From an uncultured Clostridia bacterium (GTDB lineage Bacteria; Bacillota; Clostridia; TANB77; CAG-508): a stretch of DNA of 18,977 bases. Location: the NCBI GenBank assembly GCA_934122155.1, contig CAKOVX010000013.1, positions 1 to 18,977 of the forward strand, in the 5' to 3' direction. Below, piece after piece: positions 7,390-14,720 of this stretch. The translations under genes and the position numbers were made by a program. A model generated the notes under the pieces. It worked only from the letters and a program-made list of their open reading frames with translations, was not told where the DNA came from and searched no databases. How positions within the stretch are numbered: position 1 is the first letter of the stretch; every line of letters begins with the position of its first letter.

Positions 7390-8142
7390 ATGCCAACAGA
7401 AAAGGAAGAAAAAACTACAAAAAAGACTACTAAAAAAGTAGAACCAGTAGAAAAAAAACAAACTAAAAAAGTTACTTCAACAAAAAAAAGTACATCTAAG
7501 CCTGAGACAAAAACAACAAAGCCAAAAGCAAATACTAACAAACCTAAAAGTACAACTGCCAATACTAAAAAGAAAACTAATGTAACCGAAGAAAAAAAGC
7601 CAAATAAACAGAAAAGCACTAAAAAAGAAAAACAAGAAGAAAAGAAAAATGTTGAAAACTTAAACATGGAAGAAATTGAAAAAACAGTACAAGAAGAACT
7701 AAAGTCTAAAAAGGTTATTCCGATAGAAGAACAAAAAAAGATGAATGGGGAAGTATTTAAAAATTTATTAATAGCAATTGCAATAGAAGTATTTTTTAAC
7801 TTTATCATTCTTGGCTTTATAAACATTGAACAATCTGTGTTTATAGTAGACTTAAAAGTATTTGCAGTGTCATTACTTGCAGTTGCAATAGGAACTTTTG
7901 AATATGCATATAAAAAAGATAGTGGTAAAATTGCTATTTATGGTATTGAAATGTTAGTACTTGCACTTTGTATGTTGGCAGCTATATATATTGACATCAT
8001 GCTAAATAGTAAGTTTGTAATAATAGCAATATTAACAACATATGCAATTGCAATATACTATACTGTAAAATCAATAATAGTTTATACTAAAATGAAAAGA
8101 CAATATTTTATTGATTCAATGAAAAAAATAATAAAAAAATAA
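7390..8142 (+). CDS. uncharacterised membrane protein with Lys/Thr-rich N-terminal tail
   Basis: No family recognised. Residues 1 to about 85 are low-complexity, made almost entirely of Lys, Thr, Pro, Glu, Asn and Ser, very basic and certainly disordered. Residues 85-118 are a charged helix. Then come four hydrophobic segments at about 124-145, 153-174, 181-203 and 208-230, and a basic tail (KMKRQYFIDSMKKIIKK). With no signal peptide and positive charge at the N-terminus, the tail is probably cytoplasmic and could contact nucleic acid or ribosomes; this is inference from charge only. A clear AAAGGAG precedes the ATG. It lies 14 nt after rsmE and 22 nt before yicC, in the same transcription unit. 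Antisense frames over the low-complexity part are artefacts of its composition. Confidence 0.85.
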   Translation: MPTEKEEKTTKKTTKKVEPVEKKQTKKVTSTKKSTSKPETKTTKPKANTNKPKSTTANTKKKTNVTEEKKPNKQKSTKKEKQEEKKNVENLNMEEIEKTVQEELKSKKVIPIEEQKKMNGEVFKNLLIAIAIEVFFNFIILGFINIEQSVFIVDLKVFAVSLLAVAIGTFEYAYKKDSGKIAIYGIEMLVLALCMLAAIYIDIMLNSKFVIIAILTTYAIAIYYTVKSIIVYTKMKRQYFIDSMKKIIKK

Positions 8143-8164
8143 CTATATAGTTAGGAGAAAAAAC

Positions 8165-9040
8165 ATGAAAAGTATGACTGGCTTTGGAAGAGCAAAACTA
8201 GAAAGAGAAGGACGAGAATACTTAGTAGAAATTCGTTCTGTAAATCATAAATATGCAGATATTACAGTTAAAGCACCTAGAAATTTATTATACTTAGAAG
8301 ATAAGGTAAGAAAATCTGTATTAAACAGAATAGCAAGAGGAAAAATAGAAGTATTTATAAATTATGCAAATTATGGAACAAGCGGAAAAAATGTTATTAT
8401 TAATAAAGAATTAGCAAAATTATATATTAAAGAACTATCTGAACTAGCTGAAGAAGCTGATATACCAAGTGGGCTAAGAGCAACAGAAGTTTCCAAAATG
8501 CCAGACGTATTAAATGTTCAAATAGAAGAAGAAAGTTTAGAGACAATTTGGTCAGAGCTTTCAGAATGCTTAGAAAATGCACTTGATAATTTTATTGATA
8601 TGAGAAGTATTGAAGGAAATAAAATAAGACAAGATTTAGAAAAAAGAGCAAAAAACATACAAGAAAATATTGACAAAATTTCTAAGCTTTCTACTGGACT
8701 TGTAGAAGAATATATAGTAAAATTAGAAGAAAGAGTTAAAGAACTATTGAAAGTAGATGTAGTAGATAAAGACAGACTAGCTCAAGAAATAGTAATCTAT
8801 TCAGATAAATGTTCAATAGAAGAAGAATTAACAAGACTAAAAAGTCACATATTTCAATTTGAAAACTTAATAGAACAAGATGAACCAAATGGCAAAAAGC
8901 TAGATTTTCTTATGCAAGAAATGAATAGAGAAACAAATACTATTGGTTCAAAGTCTGGAAAACTAGAAATTACTAATTTAGTAATAGATATGAAAACTAT
9001 ATTAGAGGACATAAGAGAACAAATACAAAATGTTGAATAA
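8165..9040 (+). CDS. yicC: YicC/YloC family endoribonuclease
   Basis: The family is a stress-associated endoribonuclease; the E. coli member takes part in small-RNA turnover and the B. subtilis homologue is YloC. The 291 residues are full length. The N-terminus KSMTGFGRAK followed by EIRSVNHKYADI is diagnostic, and the C-terminal part (about 205-291: AQEIVIYSDKCSIEEELTRLKSH, then KLDFLMQEMNRETNTIGSK) is the DUF1732 signature with conserved acidic residues. TTAGGAG precedes the ATG. Its position just before remA, with rpoZ/gmk and priA downstream, matches the arrangement in Bacillus and many Clostridia, which supports both identity and lineage. Confidence 0.95.
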   Translation: MKSMTGFGRAKLEREGREYLVEIRSVNHKYADITVKAPRNLLYLEDKVRKSVLNRIARGKIEVFINYANYGTSGKNVIINKELAKLYIKELSELAEEADIPSGLRATEVSKMPDVLNVQIEEESLETIWSELSECLENALDNFIDMRSIEGNKIRQDLEKRAKNIQENIDKISKLSTGLVEEYIVKLEERVKELLKVDVVDKDRLAQEIVIYSDKCSIEEELTRLKSHIFQFENLIEQDEPNGKKLDFLMQEMNRETNTIGSKSGKLEITNLVIDMKTILEDIREQIQNVE

Positions 9041-9054
9041 TAAGGAGGGCTTTT

Positions 9055-9312
9055 ATGCAATTAATAAATATAGGTTTTGGCAATGTTGTATCATCTGATA
9101 GAATAGTAGCAATTGTAAGTCCAGAGTCTGCACCAATAAAAAGATTAGTACAAGATGCAAAAGACAGTGGAAGAGCAATTGATGCTACATGTGGCAGAAG
9201 AACAAGAGCTGTAATAGTAATGGATTCAAACCATGTTGTATTATCTTCAGTTCAACCAGAAACAGTCGCAGGAAGATTTGAAGATGATTCAAGTAAAATA
9301 GAAAATGAATAG
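9055..9312 (+). CDS. remA: RemA-like regulator (DUF370)
   Basis: RemA of Bacillus subtilis is a small DNA-binding protein that activates extracellular-matrix and osmoprotection genes; it assembles into ring-shaped oligomers. The 85 residues match the family closely: NIGFGNVVSSDRIVAIV, then SAPIKRL and ATCGRRTRAVIVMDSNHVVLSS, and QPETVAGRF. It carries an AAGGAGG before the ATG and lies 14 nt after yicC and 15 nt before rpoZ. Function in this organism, which may not make a Bacillus-type matrix, is by homology only. The gene is nearly universal in Clostridia, so a more general role is likely. Confidence 0.95.
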   Translation: MQLINIGFGNVVSSDRIVAIVSPESAPIKRLVQDAKDSGRAIDATCGRRTRAVIVMDSNHVVLSSVQPETVAGRFEDDSSKIENE

Positions 9313-9327
9313 AAAGAAGGGAAATAT

Positions 9328-9516
9328 ATGTTAGTAAAACCAACTGTATTAGAATTATTAGAAAAGGTAGATAACCGCTTTAGACTAGTAACTGTTACAT
9401 CTAAAAGAGCTAGACAAATAGCTGCTGGAAGCACACCTTTAACAAAAAAAGATGAACCATCACCAGTATCACTTGCTGCTGATGAAATAGCAGAAGGTAA
9501 GGTGAAACCATGCTAG
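9328..9516 (+). CDS. rpoZ: DNA-directed RNA polymerase omega subunit
   Basis: The omega subunit promotes folding and assembly of the beta-prime subunit into RNA polymerase. The 62-residue length is typical of the Firmicutes form. The pattern of VLELLEKVDNRFRLVTVTSKRARQ followed by PVSLAADEIAEGKV is the omega signature. GAAGGG lies before the ATG. Its stop overlaps the start of gmk (ATGCTAG, 9510-9516), which couples their translation. It comes before gmk, whereas the common Firmicutes order is gmk then rpoZ. Confidence 0.94.
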   Translation: MLVKPTVLELLEKVDNRFRLVTVTSKRARQIAAGSTPLTKKDEPSPVSLAADEIAEGKVKPC

Positions 9517-10085
9517 TATTATTATCAGGGGTTTCTGGAGCTGGAAAAGACACTATAAAGAAAGAATTAATAGCAAGAATGAAGAATGTAGAGTCTCTTC
9601 CATCATACACAGATAGAGCTCCTAGAGAAAATGATATACCAGGCAAAACATATAATTTTGTATCAACAGAAGAATTTGAGGCAATGATAGCTAGAGGAGA
9701 ACTATATGAATACTCTGCTCACCATAATCATTACTATGGAACCTCAAGGAAACTATTAAATGAAAAGATGCAAAATGGCAAAATTATAGTAAAAGACATT
9801 GAAGTAAATGGTGTTGAAAACCTAGTAAAACTATTAGGTAATGATACCAAAATTGTAACTATATTCTTAAAAGTTCCAAAAGAGGAACTAAGAAGACGTT
9901 TGGAAAACAGAATAGATAAGCCAAGCCCAAAAGATATTGAGTTACGCTTAAATCGTCTACAATATGAAGAATCTAAAATAGGAATATATGATTACGTAAT
10001 AAAAAATAATAACTTAGAAAAAACAGTTAATATTATAATGGAAATTATAAGAAATGAATACAATATGACAGAAGCAGAGTTTTAG
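9510..10085 (+). CDS. gmk: guanylate kinase
   Basis: Phosphorylates GMP to GDP with ATP, feeding GTP, dGTP and (p)ppGpp pools; cytosolic. The 191 residues are full length. The P-loop is GVSGAGKDT (7-15), with Asp in the place usually taken by Gly or Ser. The GMP-binding region has SYTDRAPRENDIPGKTYNFVS (32-52), with R36 and Y49, and GELYEYSAHHNHYYGTS (63-79). The lid and base-binding part has ELRRRLENR (about 129-137). The start overlaps the end of rpoZ by 7 nt and uses AAGGTG as ribosome binding site. Despite the odd P-loop residue all other motifs are kept, so I take it as the functional enzyme. Confidence 0.94.
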   Translation: MLVLLSGVSGAGKDTIKKELIARMKNVESLPSYTDRAPRENDIPGKTYNFVSTEEFEAMIARGELYEYSAHHNHYYGTSRKLLNEKMQNGKIIVKDIEVNGVENLVKLLGNDTKIVTIFLKVPKEELRRRLENRIDKPSPKDIELRLNRLQYEESKIGIYDYVIKNNNLEKTVNIIMEIIRNEYNMTEAEF

Positions 10086-10119
10086 ACTTTGCTTTTTGTC
10101 TTAAAATAAAAGAGTAAAT

Positions 10120-12372
10120 ATGATAGCAGAAGTAATATTAAATAGTAATGCAAAGCAATTAAATAAGGTATTTGATTATAAAATACCAGATGAATTAGCA
10201 CCTAAAATAAAATTAGGTGCTAGAGTTCTTGTGCCTTTTTCAAATAGAAAAGAATTAGACGAAGGTTTTGTAGTTAATATTAAAGAAACTTCTGAATATA
10301 AAGTAAAAGAAATTAGTGATGTAAATGGCAACTATTTAGATGAAAAAAGCATAAAACTTGCAAATTGGATGGCTAAACGATATTTTTGTAATATATCAGA
10401 CTGTATAAAACTAATGTTGCCACCAGGAACTACTGCAAGAGTGGTAGAAAATAGAGTAAAAGAAAAAAATGCAAACTTTGTATATTTAAAAAAGGATGCA
10501 GAACAAATACAACAAGAAATAGAAAGCAAAACTATTAAATCAGATAAACAAATAAGGGCATTAGAGTTTTTAATAGACAATGAAGGAGTAATAATATCAG
10601 ACTTAGAAACATTTGCAGATGTAAGCAAAGCTGTACTAAATACATTACAAAAAAATGGATATATAGAAATAGTAGAAAAACAAGTAGAAAGAAATCCATT
10701 TTTACATAAAGCAATAAACAGAGACAAGCCACTTCCACTAAATGACGAACAGAGTCAAGCATATAATGCAGTAGCAGATGCAATAGATGATCAATTTAAC
10801 TCTGAATTTTTACTATTTGGTGTTACTGGTTCAGGAAAAACAGAAATATATTTGCAACTAATAGATAAAGTGCTAAACTTGGGAAAATCAAGCTTGATGT
10901 TAGTTCCAGAAATATCATTAACACCACAAACCGTAGATAGATTTATAGCACGTTTTGGAGAAGAAAACATTGCAGTATTACATAGCAAACTATCAGTAGG
11001 TGAAAGATATGATCAATGGAACAAAATAAAAAGAGGAGAGGCTAAAATTGTAATAGGAGCGCGTTCTGCAATATTTGCTCCGATGCAAGATTTAGGTTTG
11101 ATTATTATAGACGAAGAACATGACCAGTCATACAAATCAGAAACTACACCGAAATATCATACTAGAGAAATTGCTAGATATTTAGCAAAAGAAAATAGTA
11201 TATGTTTAGTAGAAGGAAGTGCTACACCTGATTTAGATACATATTATAAAACGCAAACAGGAGAAATAGAACTACTAAAATTAACTAAAAGAGCTAATAA
11301 TGCTAAACTTCCAAATGTAGAAATAGTGGATTTAAGACATGAGCTAGAACAAGGCAACAAATCTATGATTAGTGGAAAGTTGCATCAAGCAATAAAAGAA
11401 AACTTGCAAAACCATAAACAAACAATACTATTTTTAAACCGTAGAGGATTTTCAACCTTTGTAATGTGTAGAGACTGCGGACATACTATAAAATGCAAAA
11501 ATTGTGATATTACATTAACATATCATGCAAGTAACAAAAAGCTAAAATGTCATTATTGTGGATATGAAGAAGAGGTTGTAAAAGAATGTCCAGAATGCCA
11601 TGGCAAAAATATTAGATATTTTGGAGCAGGAACACAAAAACTAGAAGAACAAATAAACCTACTATTTCCGGAAGCAACGACAATACGTATGGATGTGGAC
11701 ACAGTAACTAAAAAAAATTCACATGAAGAAATATTAAACAAGTTTAAGAACGAAAACATAGACATTTTAATAGGAACACAAATGGTAGTAAAAGGGCACC
11801 ACTTTCCAAATGTTACTTTAGTAGGAGTTATTGCAGCAGATAGTAGTTTAAACATAGACGACTTTAGAGCAACAGAAAGAACCTTCCAAATACTAACACA
11901 GGTAGCAGGTAGAGCAGGGAGAGAAGAAACACAAGGTAGAGTGATAATACAAACATATAATCCTGACAACTTTAGTATAGAATGTGCTAAAAAACAAGAT
12001 TATCAATTGTTTTATGATACAGAGATTATGTTGAGAAAACAATTGAAATATCCACCATTTTGCGATATAATAGTAGTTGGTGTTAGTTCAGAAAACAAAA
12101 TGTCAGCATTTAAAATAACAGAGCAATTACACAAATACCTAAAAAACAGAGTAATTACCGAGAATTTAGGAATAATGTTATATAAAGGAGTGCCAGCACC
12201 AGTAGACAAAATTAAAAACAAATATCGTTTTCGTATAATTATTAAATGTAAATTTGGTAAAGAAACAATCAATTTGATAAACGATATGTTGAATGAATAT
12301 GGACAAACAAAAGAAGGAAAGAATAATATTAATAGAGTTAGTATTGATTTGAATCCTAACAATTGGATGTGA
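10120..12372 (+). CDS. priA: primosomal replication restart helicase PriA
   Basis: A 3'-5' superfamily 2 helicase that recognises stalled forks and D-loops and reloads the replicative helicase. The 750 residues are full length. The N-terminal DNA-binding domain begins with AEVILNSNAKQLNKVFDYKIP. Helicase motif I is GVTGSGKTEIY (234-244), motif II is DEEHD (331-335), and GSATPD and QVAGRAGR are further motifs. The zinc-binding insertion keeps all eight cysteines (C450, 453, 459, 462, 477, 480, 490, 493). The ribosome binding site (AAAGAG) is weaker than those of its neighbours, and the gene starts 34 nt after gmk. coaBC, which often sits between rpoZ/gmk and priA in Firmicutes, is absent. Confidence 0.97.
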   Translation: MIAEVILNSNAKQLNKVFDYKIPDELAPKIKLGARVLVPFSNRKELDEGFVVNIKETSEYKVKEISDVNGNYLDEKSIKLANWMAKRYFCNISDCIKLMLPPGTTARVVENRVKEKNANFVYLKKDAEQIQQEIESKTIKSDKQIRALEFLIDNEGVIISDLETFADVSKAVLNTLQKNGYIEIVEKQVERNPFLHKAINRDKPLPLNDEQSQAYNAVADAIDDQFNSEFLLFGVTGSGKTEIYLQLIDKVLNLGKSSLMLVPEISLTPQTVDRFIARFGEENIAVLHSKLSVGERYDQWNKIKRGEAKIVIGARSAIFAPMQDLGLIIIDEEHDQSYKSETTPKYHTREIARYLAKENSICLVEGSATPDLDTYYKTQTGEIELLKLTKRANNAKLPNVEIVDLRHELEQGNKSMISGKLHQAIKENLQNHKQTILFLNRRGFSTFVMCRDCGHTIKCKNCDITLTYHASNKKLKCHYCGYEEEVVKECPECHGKNIRYFGAGTQKLEEQINLLFPEATTIRMDVDTVTKKNSHEEILNKFKNENIDILIGTQMVVKGHHFPNVTLVGVIAADSSLNIDDFRATERTFQILTQVAGRAGREETQGRVIIQTYNPDNFSIECAKKQDYQLFYDTEIMLRKQLKYPPFCDIIVVGVSSENKMSAFKITEQLHKYLKNRVITENLGIMLYKGVPAPVDKIKNKYRFRIIIKCKFGKETINLINDMLNEYGQTKEGKNNINRVSIDLNPNNWM

Positions 12373-12384
12373 GAGGAGTTTTTT

Positions 12385-12867
12385 ATGGCAATAAGAATAA
12401 TAAGACAAACAACAGACGAAATACTAAGAAAAAAATCAAGAGAAGTAGAAATAGTTGATGATAAAATAAGAGAAATATTAGACGACATGGTTGAAACTAT
12501 GCACAAATATGATGGAGTAGGCTTAGCAGCTCCACAAATAGGAATATTAAAAAGACTAGTAGTAATTGATTTGTATGATGAAAAAGGACCAATTAAATTA
12601 GTAAATCCAAAAATAGTAAAAGAAAAAGGAACACAAGAAGTTGAAGAAGGTTGCCTAAGTTTTCCAAATCAGTTTGGTAAAGTAATAAGACCAGAAAAAG
12701 TAGTGATGGAAGCCTTGAACGAAAATGGAGAGAAAATAAAAATAGAGGGAGAAGGCTTGTTAGCACAAGCAATAGCTCACGAAATAGACCACTTAGAAGG
12801 AATACTATTTATAGACAAAGTTATTCCAGGCACACTAGAATATTCAACACCAGAAGAACGAAAATAG
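12385..12867 (+). CDS. def: peptide deformylase
   Basis: Metalloenzyme that removes the formyl group from the N-terminal methionine of nascent proteins at the ribosome. The 160 residues contain all three motifs: GVGLAAPQIG (44-53), EGCLS (88-92, with the metal-binding Cys90) and HEIDH (132-136, two His ligands and catalytic Glu133). The pattern fits the type 1 (short) enzymes. GAGAGGAG precedes the ATG. It lies 12 nt after priA and 11 nt before fmt; the two genes act at opposite ends of the formyl-methionine cycle and are classically paired. Confidence 0.97.
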   Translation: MAIRIIRQTTDEILRKKSREVEIVDDKIREILDDMVETMHKYDGVGLAAPQIGILKRLVVIDLYDEKGPIKLVNPKIVKEKGTQEVEEGCLSFPNQFGKVIRPEKVVMEALNENGEKIKIEGEGLLAQAIAHEIDHLEGILFIDKVIPGTLEYSTPEERK

Positions 12868-12878
12868 GGGGGATGTAA

Positions 12879-13865
12879 ATGCTTAATATTATATTTATGG
12901 GAACACCAGATTTTGCAAAAGAAAGCCTTAAATGCTTAGTAGAAGCAAAACATAACGTATTAGCAGTTGTAACAAATCCTGACAAACCTCAAGGCAGAGG
13001 AATGAAAATGATAGCATCACCAGTAAAACAATATGCCTTAGAAAATGGTTTGGAAATATATCAACCTGAAAAAGTAAGAAACAACACAGAGTTTATAGAA
13101 AAAATGAAAGCTTTAAAGCCAGATGTAATATGTGTTGTAGCATATGGAAAAATATTACCACAAGAATTATTAGACATTCCAAAACTAGGTTGCATAAATG
13201 TACATGCTTCATTATTACCTAAATACAGAGGAGCAGCTCCAATACAATGGGCAGTTTTAAATGGAGATAAAACAACAGGAATTACCACAATGTATATGGA
13301 TGCAGGAATGGACACAGGAGATATGATTTTAAAACAAGAAGTAGAAATAGGAGAAAATGAAACAACAGGGGAACTTTGGGATAGACTAACAAAAATTGGA
13401 GGAGAACTATTAGTAAAAACACTTGATCTGATAGAACAAGGAAAAGCACCAAGAGAAAAACAAGGAGAAGAATTTACAATGGCTCCAATGCTTAGCAAAG
13501 AAATGGCAAAAATAGACTGGCAAAACCAAACAGCAGAACAAATTAAAAATCTAATTAGAGGCTTGAACCCAATAATGGGAGCATATACATTTTTAGATGG
13601 TAAAAAGCTAAAATTTTGGAAAGCAAAACTAATGTCTGAACAAGAGCTATTAACTACATTTTCTGAACTAAAAGAATATGAATATAAACTAAACGAATTA
13701 GAAGCGGGAACAATATTATTTACAAATCCAAAACAAGGGCTATTTATCAAAGCAAAACAAGGAATACTACAAATACTAGAAATACAAGCAGAAAATGCAA
13801 AAAGAATGAGCACCTCAGACTTCCTAAGAGGAAACAACATCCAAGCAGGAAGTATATTAGAATAA
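12879..13865 (+). CDS. fmt: methionyl-tRNA formyltransferase
   Basis: Formylates initiator methionyl-tRNA using 10-formyl-THF, the product of FolD. Full length at 328 residues. The N-terminal formyltransferase domain starts NIIFMGTPDFA. It has the catalytic N107-V-H109, SLLPKYRGAAPIQWA (111-125) and D145 in MDTGD. The C-terminal tRNA-binding domain follows from about 205. It carries a somewhat expanded charged segment around 250-275 (SEQELLTTFSELKEYEYK) before AGTIL. GGGGGG lies before the ATG at 12867-12872. It is the last gene of the operon and is followed by an intrinsic terminator. Genes that often follow (rsmB, rlmN, stp, prkC) are not here. Confidence 0.97.
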   Translation: MLNIIFMGTPDFAKESLKCLVEAKHNVLAVVTNPDKPQGRGMKMIASPVKQYALENGLEIYQPEKVRNNTEFIEKMKALKPDVICVVAYGKILPQELLDIPKLGCINVHASLLPKYRGAAPIQWAVLNGDKTTGITTMYMDAGMDTGDMILKQEVEIGENETTGELWDRLTKIGGELLVKTLDLIEQGKAPREKQGEEFTMAPMLSKEMAKIDWQNQTAEQIKNLIRGLNPIMGAYTFLDGKKLKFWKAKLMSEQELLTTFSELKEYEYKLNELEAGTILFTNPKQGLFIKAKQGILQILEIQAENAKRMSTSDFLRGNNIQAGSILE

Positions 13866-13880
13866 AATGTAAAAACTTAT

Positions 13881-13927
13881 AAAAAGCAACTGAGTTTAGT
13901 AGAATAATACTAACTTAGTTGTTTTTT
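13881..13927 (+). terminator. intrinsic terminator of the rsmE-fmt operon
   Basis: A long hairpin pairs 13887-13901 with 13908-13921 (outer 8 bp CAACTGAG/CTTAGTTG with one G-T pair, a one-base bulge, then TTAGTA/TACTAA). It is followed by six T (13922-13927) and preceded by A-rich sequence, and lies about 20 nt after the fmt stop. Confidence 0.88.
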
Positions 13928-13962
13928 ATATTAAAGAATATTAACTTTAACTTATTTTAATA

Positions 13963-13991
13963 TTGACTACATACAAAAATTAAGATATAAT
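13963..13991 (+). promoter_or_regulatory. near-consensus promoter of the antitoxin gene
   Basis: TTGACT (13963-13968) and TATAAT (13986-13991) are spaced by 17 nt, the closest to consensus in the window. The -10 lies inside the first copy of a 13-bp-spaced tandem repeat, a likely site of repression. Transcription would start near 13998. Confidence 0.88.
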
Positions 13992-14009
13992 TTGAATATA
14001 TAATTTGAA
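13985..14009 (+). repeat. tandem repeat over the -10 region, candidate operator
   Basis: ATATAATTTGAA occurs at 13985-13996 and again at 13998-14009, offset 13 bp. The first copy covers the -10 hexamer and the second covers the transcription start. Phd/YefM antitoxins bind repeated sites in their own promoters, so autoregulation is plausible. That is inference: the repeat is AT-rich and could be chance. Confidence 0.5.
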
Positions 14010-14021
14010 GGAGGAATTTAT

Positions 14022-14366
14022 ATGGCAGTAATTAGACCATCAGCAGATTTAAGAAATAATTATAGTGAAATTTCAAAAATTTGCCATCAAACTAAACAAC
14101 CTATATATATTACTAAAAATGGATACAATGACTTAGTGTTATTAAGCAATGAAGCTTACGAAGATTTAGTAAAAGGACATTTAACAGAGAAGGAAATAGA
14201 TAAACGAATTTCAGAAAAATTTGATAAGCAATATGCTGACTTCGAAGAATTTAAGAAAGATATACTTGAAAAAATTGATAAAGCAATAAAAGAAATAGAA
14301 GAAGGCAAAGGAATACCAATGGAAGAAGCAGTTGCAGAAATGGAGGCTAAGTATCATATAAATTAA
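14022..14366 (+). CDS. Phd/YefM-family type II antitoxin without an adjacent toxin
   Basis: The N-terminal half (MAVIRPSADLRNNYSEISKICHQ, then PIYITKNGYNDLVLLSNEAYE) is a clear Phd/YefM DNA-binding domain. The C-terminal half (about 50-114) is highly charged and helical, ending in GKGIPMEEAVAEMEAKYHIN. Such tails normally wrap around and neutralise a RelE/ParE-type toxin. At 114 residues it is longer than many Phd proteins. AAGGAGG (14007-14013) supports the start. No toxin ORF follows: 90 nt later the ABC transporter begins, and a hairpin terminator and new promoter lie between. The gene is therefore either an orphan antitoxin whose toxin was lost or is encoded elsewhere, or a stand-alone repressor. 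It probably represses its own promoter. Confidence 0.88.
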   Translation: MAVIRPSADLRNNYSEISKICHQTKQPIYITKNGYNDLVLLSNEAYEDLVKGHLTEKEIDKRISEKFDKQYADFEEFKKDILEKIDKAIKEIEEGKGIPMEEAVAEMEAKYHIN

Positions 14367-14390
14367 AATGTAAAATTTGTGTGAAAAATG

Positions 14391-14419
14391 TTAACAAAAA
14401 GCATTATGTCGTGTATAAT
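14391..14419 (+). promoter_or_regulatory. promoter of the ABC transporter genes, nested in a hairpin
   Basis: TTAACA (14391-14396) and TATAAT (14414-14419) are spaced by 17 nt. The -35 touches the left arm of the inverted repeat at 14396-14438 and the -10 lies in its loop. Transcripts starting near 14426 would contain only the right arm, so they would escape the terminator. Confidence 0.8.
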
Positions 14420-14438
14420 ATAGGGCATAATGCTTTTT
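14396..14438 (+). terminator. 13-bp inverted repeat: terminator of the antitoxin gene, or operator
   Basis: AAAAAGCATTATG (14396-14408) and CATAATGCTTTTT (14426-14438) are perfectly complementary around a 17-nt loop. The five terminal T give a plausible intrinsic terminator for transcripts from the antitoxin gene, 30 nt past its stop. Because the next promoter lies inside, the same repeat could be a dyad operator for a regulator of the transporter; the sequence does not decide. Confidence 0.7.
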
Positions 14439-14456
14439 AGAGAGGAAGAGAATTAA

Positions 14457-14720
14457 ATGCTTAAAATATTAAAAAACTTAAAACAGTCATGGCTAGCAGT
14501 AGTTATAATTATCATATTACTTGCAATTCAGGCGTATGCAGACTTAGCACTACCTGATTACATAACAAGAATTGTAAACAATGGAATAACAGAAGCAATA
14601 GTTGATCCAAATAACTACCAAAGCCAATATATATGGATAGAGGGGCTAAAAATGTTAGCTGTAGCAGCAGTTAGTATGTGGTATCACAGTAATGTTTTTA
14701 TCATCTCGTGTTGGAGCTAA
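14457..14720 (+). pseudogene. ABC exporter subunit A, 5' part before a frameshift
   Basis: Start of a type I ABC exporter half-transporter. LKILKNLKQSWLAVVIIIILLAIQAYADLALPDYI contains the first membrane helix and the usual LPDYIT(R/D)IVNNGI. From about residue 70 the frame goes wrong: instead of continuing into the second helix it ends in HSNVFIISCWS and TAA at 14718-14720. The true continuation lies one frame over, open from 14665. The frame must therefore change between 14665 and about 14691. AGAGGAAGAG precedes the ATG. Translated alone this 87-residue fragment cannot work as a transporter. The two parts belong to one gene at 14457-16206. Confidence 0.85.

Noticed and set aside
13061..13840. 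Long open frame (259 codons) on the minus strand opposite fmt
   Set aside because: fmt has every catalytic motif. The reverse frame is Ser/Phe/Ile-rich, has no ribosome binding site, and is the expected shadow of AT-rich coding sequence. The same holds for the reverse frames opposite priA, rsmE and the 767-residue gene.
14367..14456. Small toxin ORF after the antitoxin
   Set aside because: The 90-nt stretch is taken up by a hairpin, a promoter and a ribosome binding site, and no frame with a start and RelE/ParE-like sequence exists.
14665..14691. Programmed ribosomal frameshift in ABC subunit A
   Set aside because: No slippery heptamer, Shine-Dalgarno-like stimulator or following hairpin is visible, and the ABC exporter family does not use such frameshifts.
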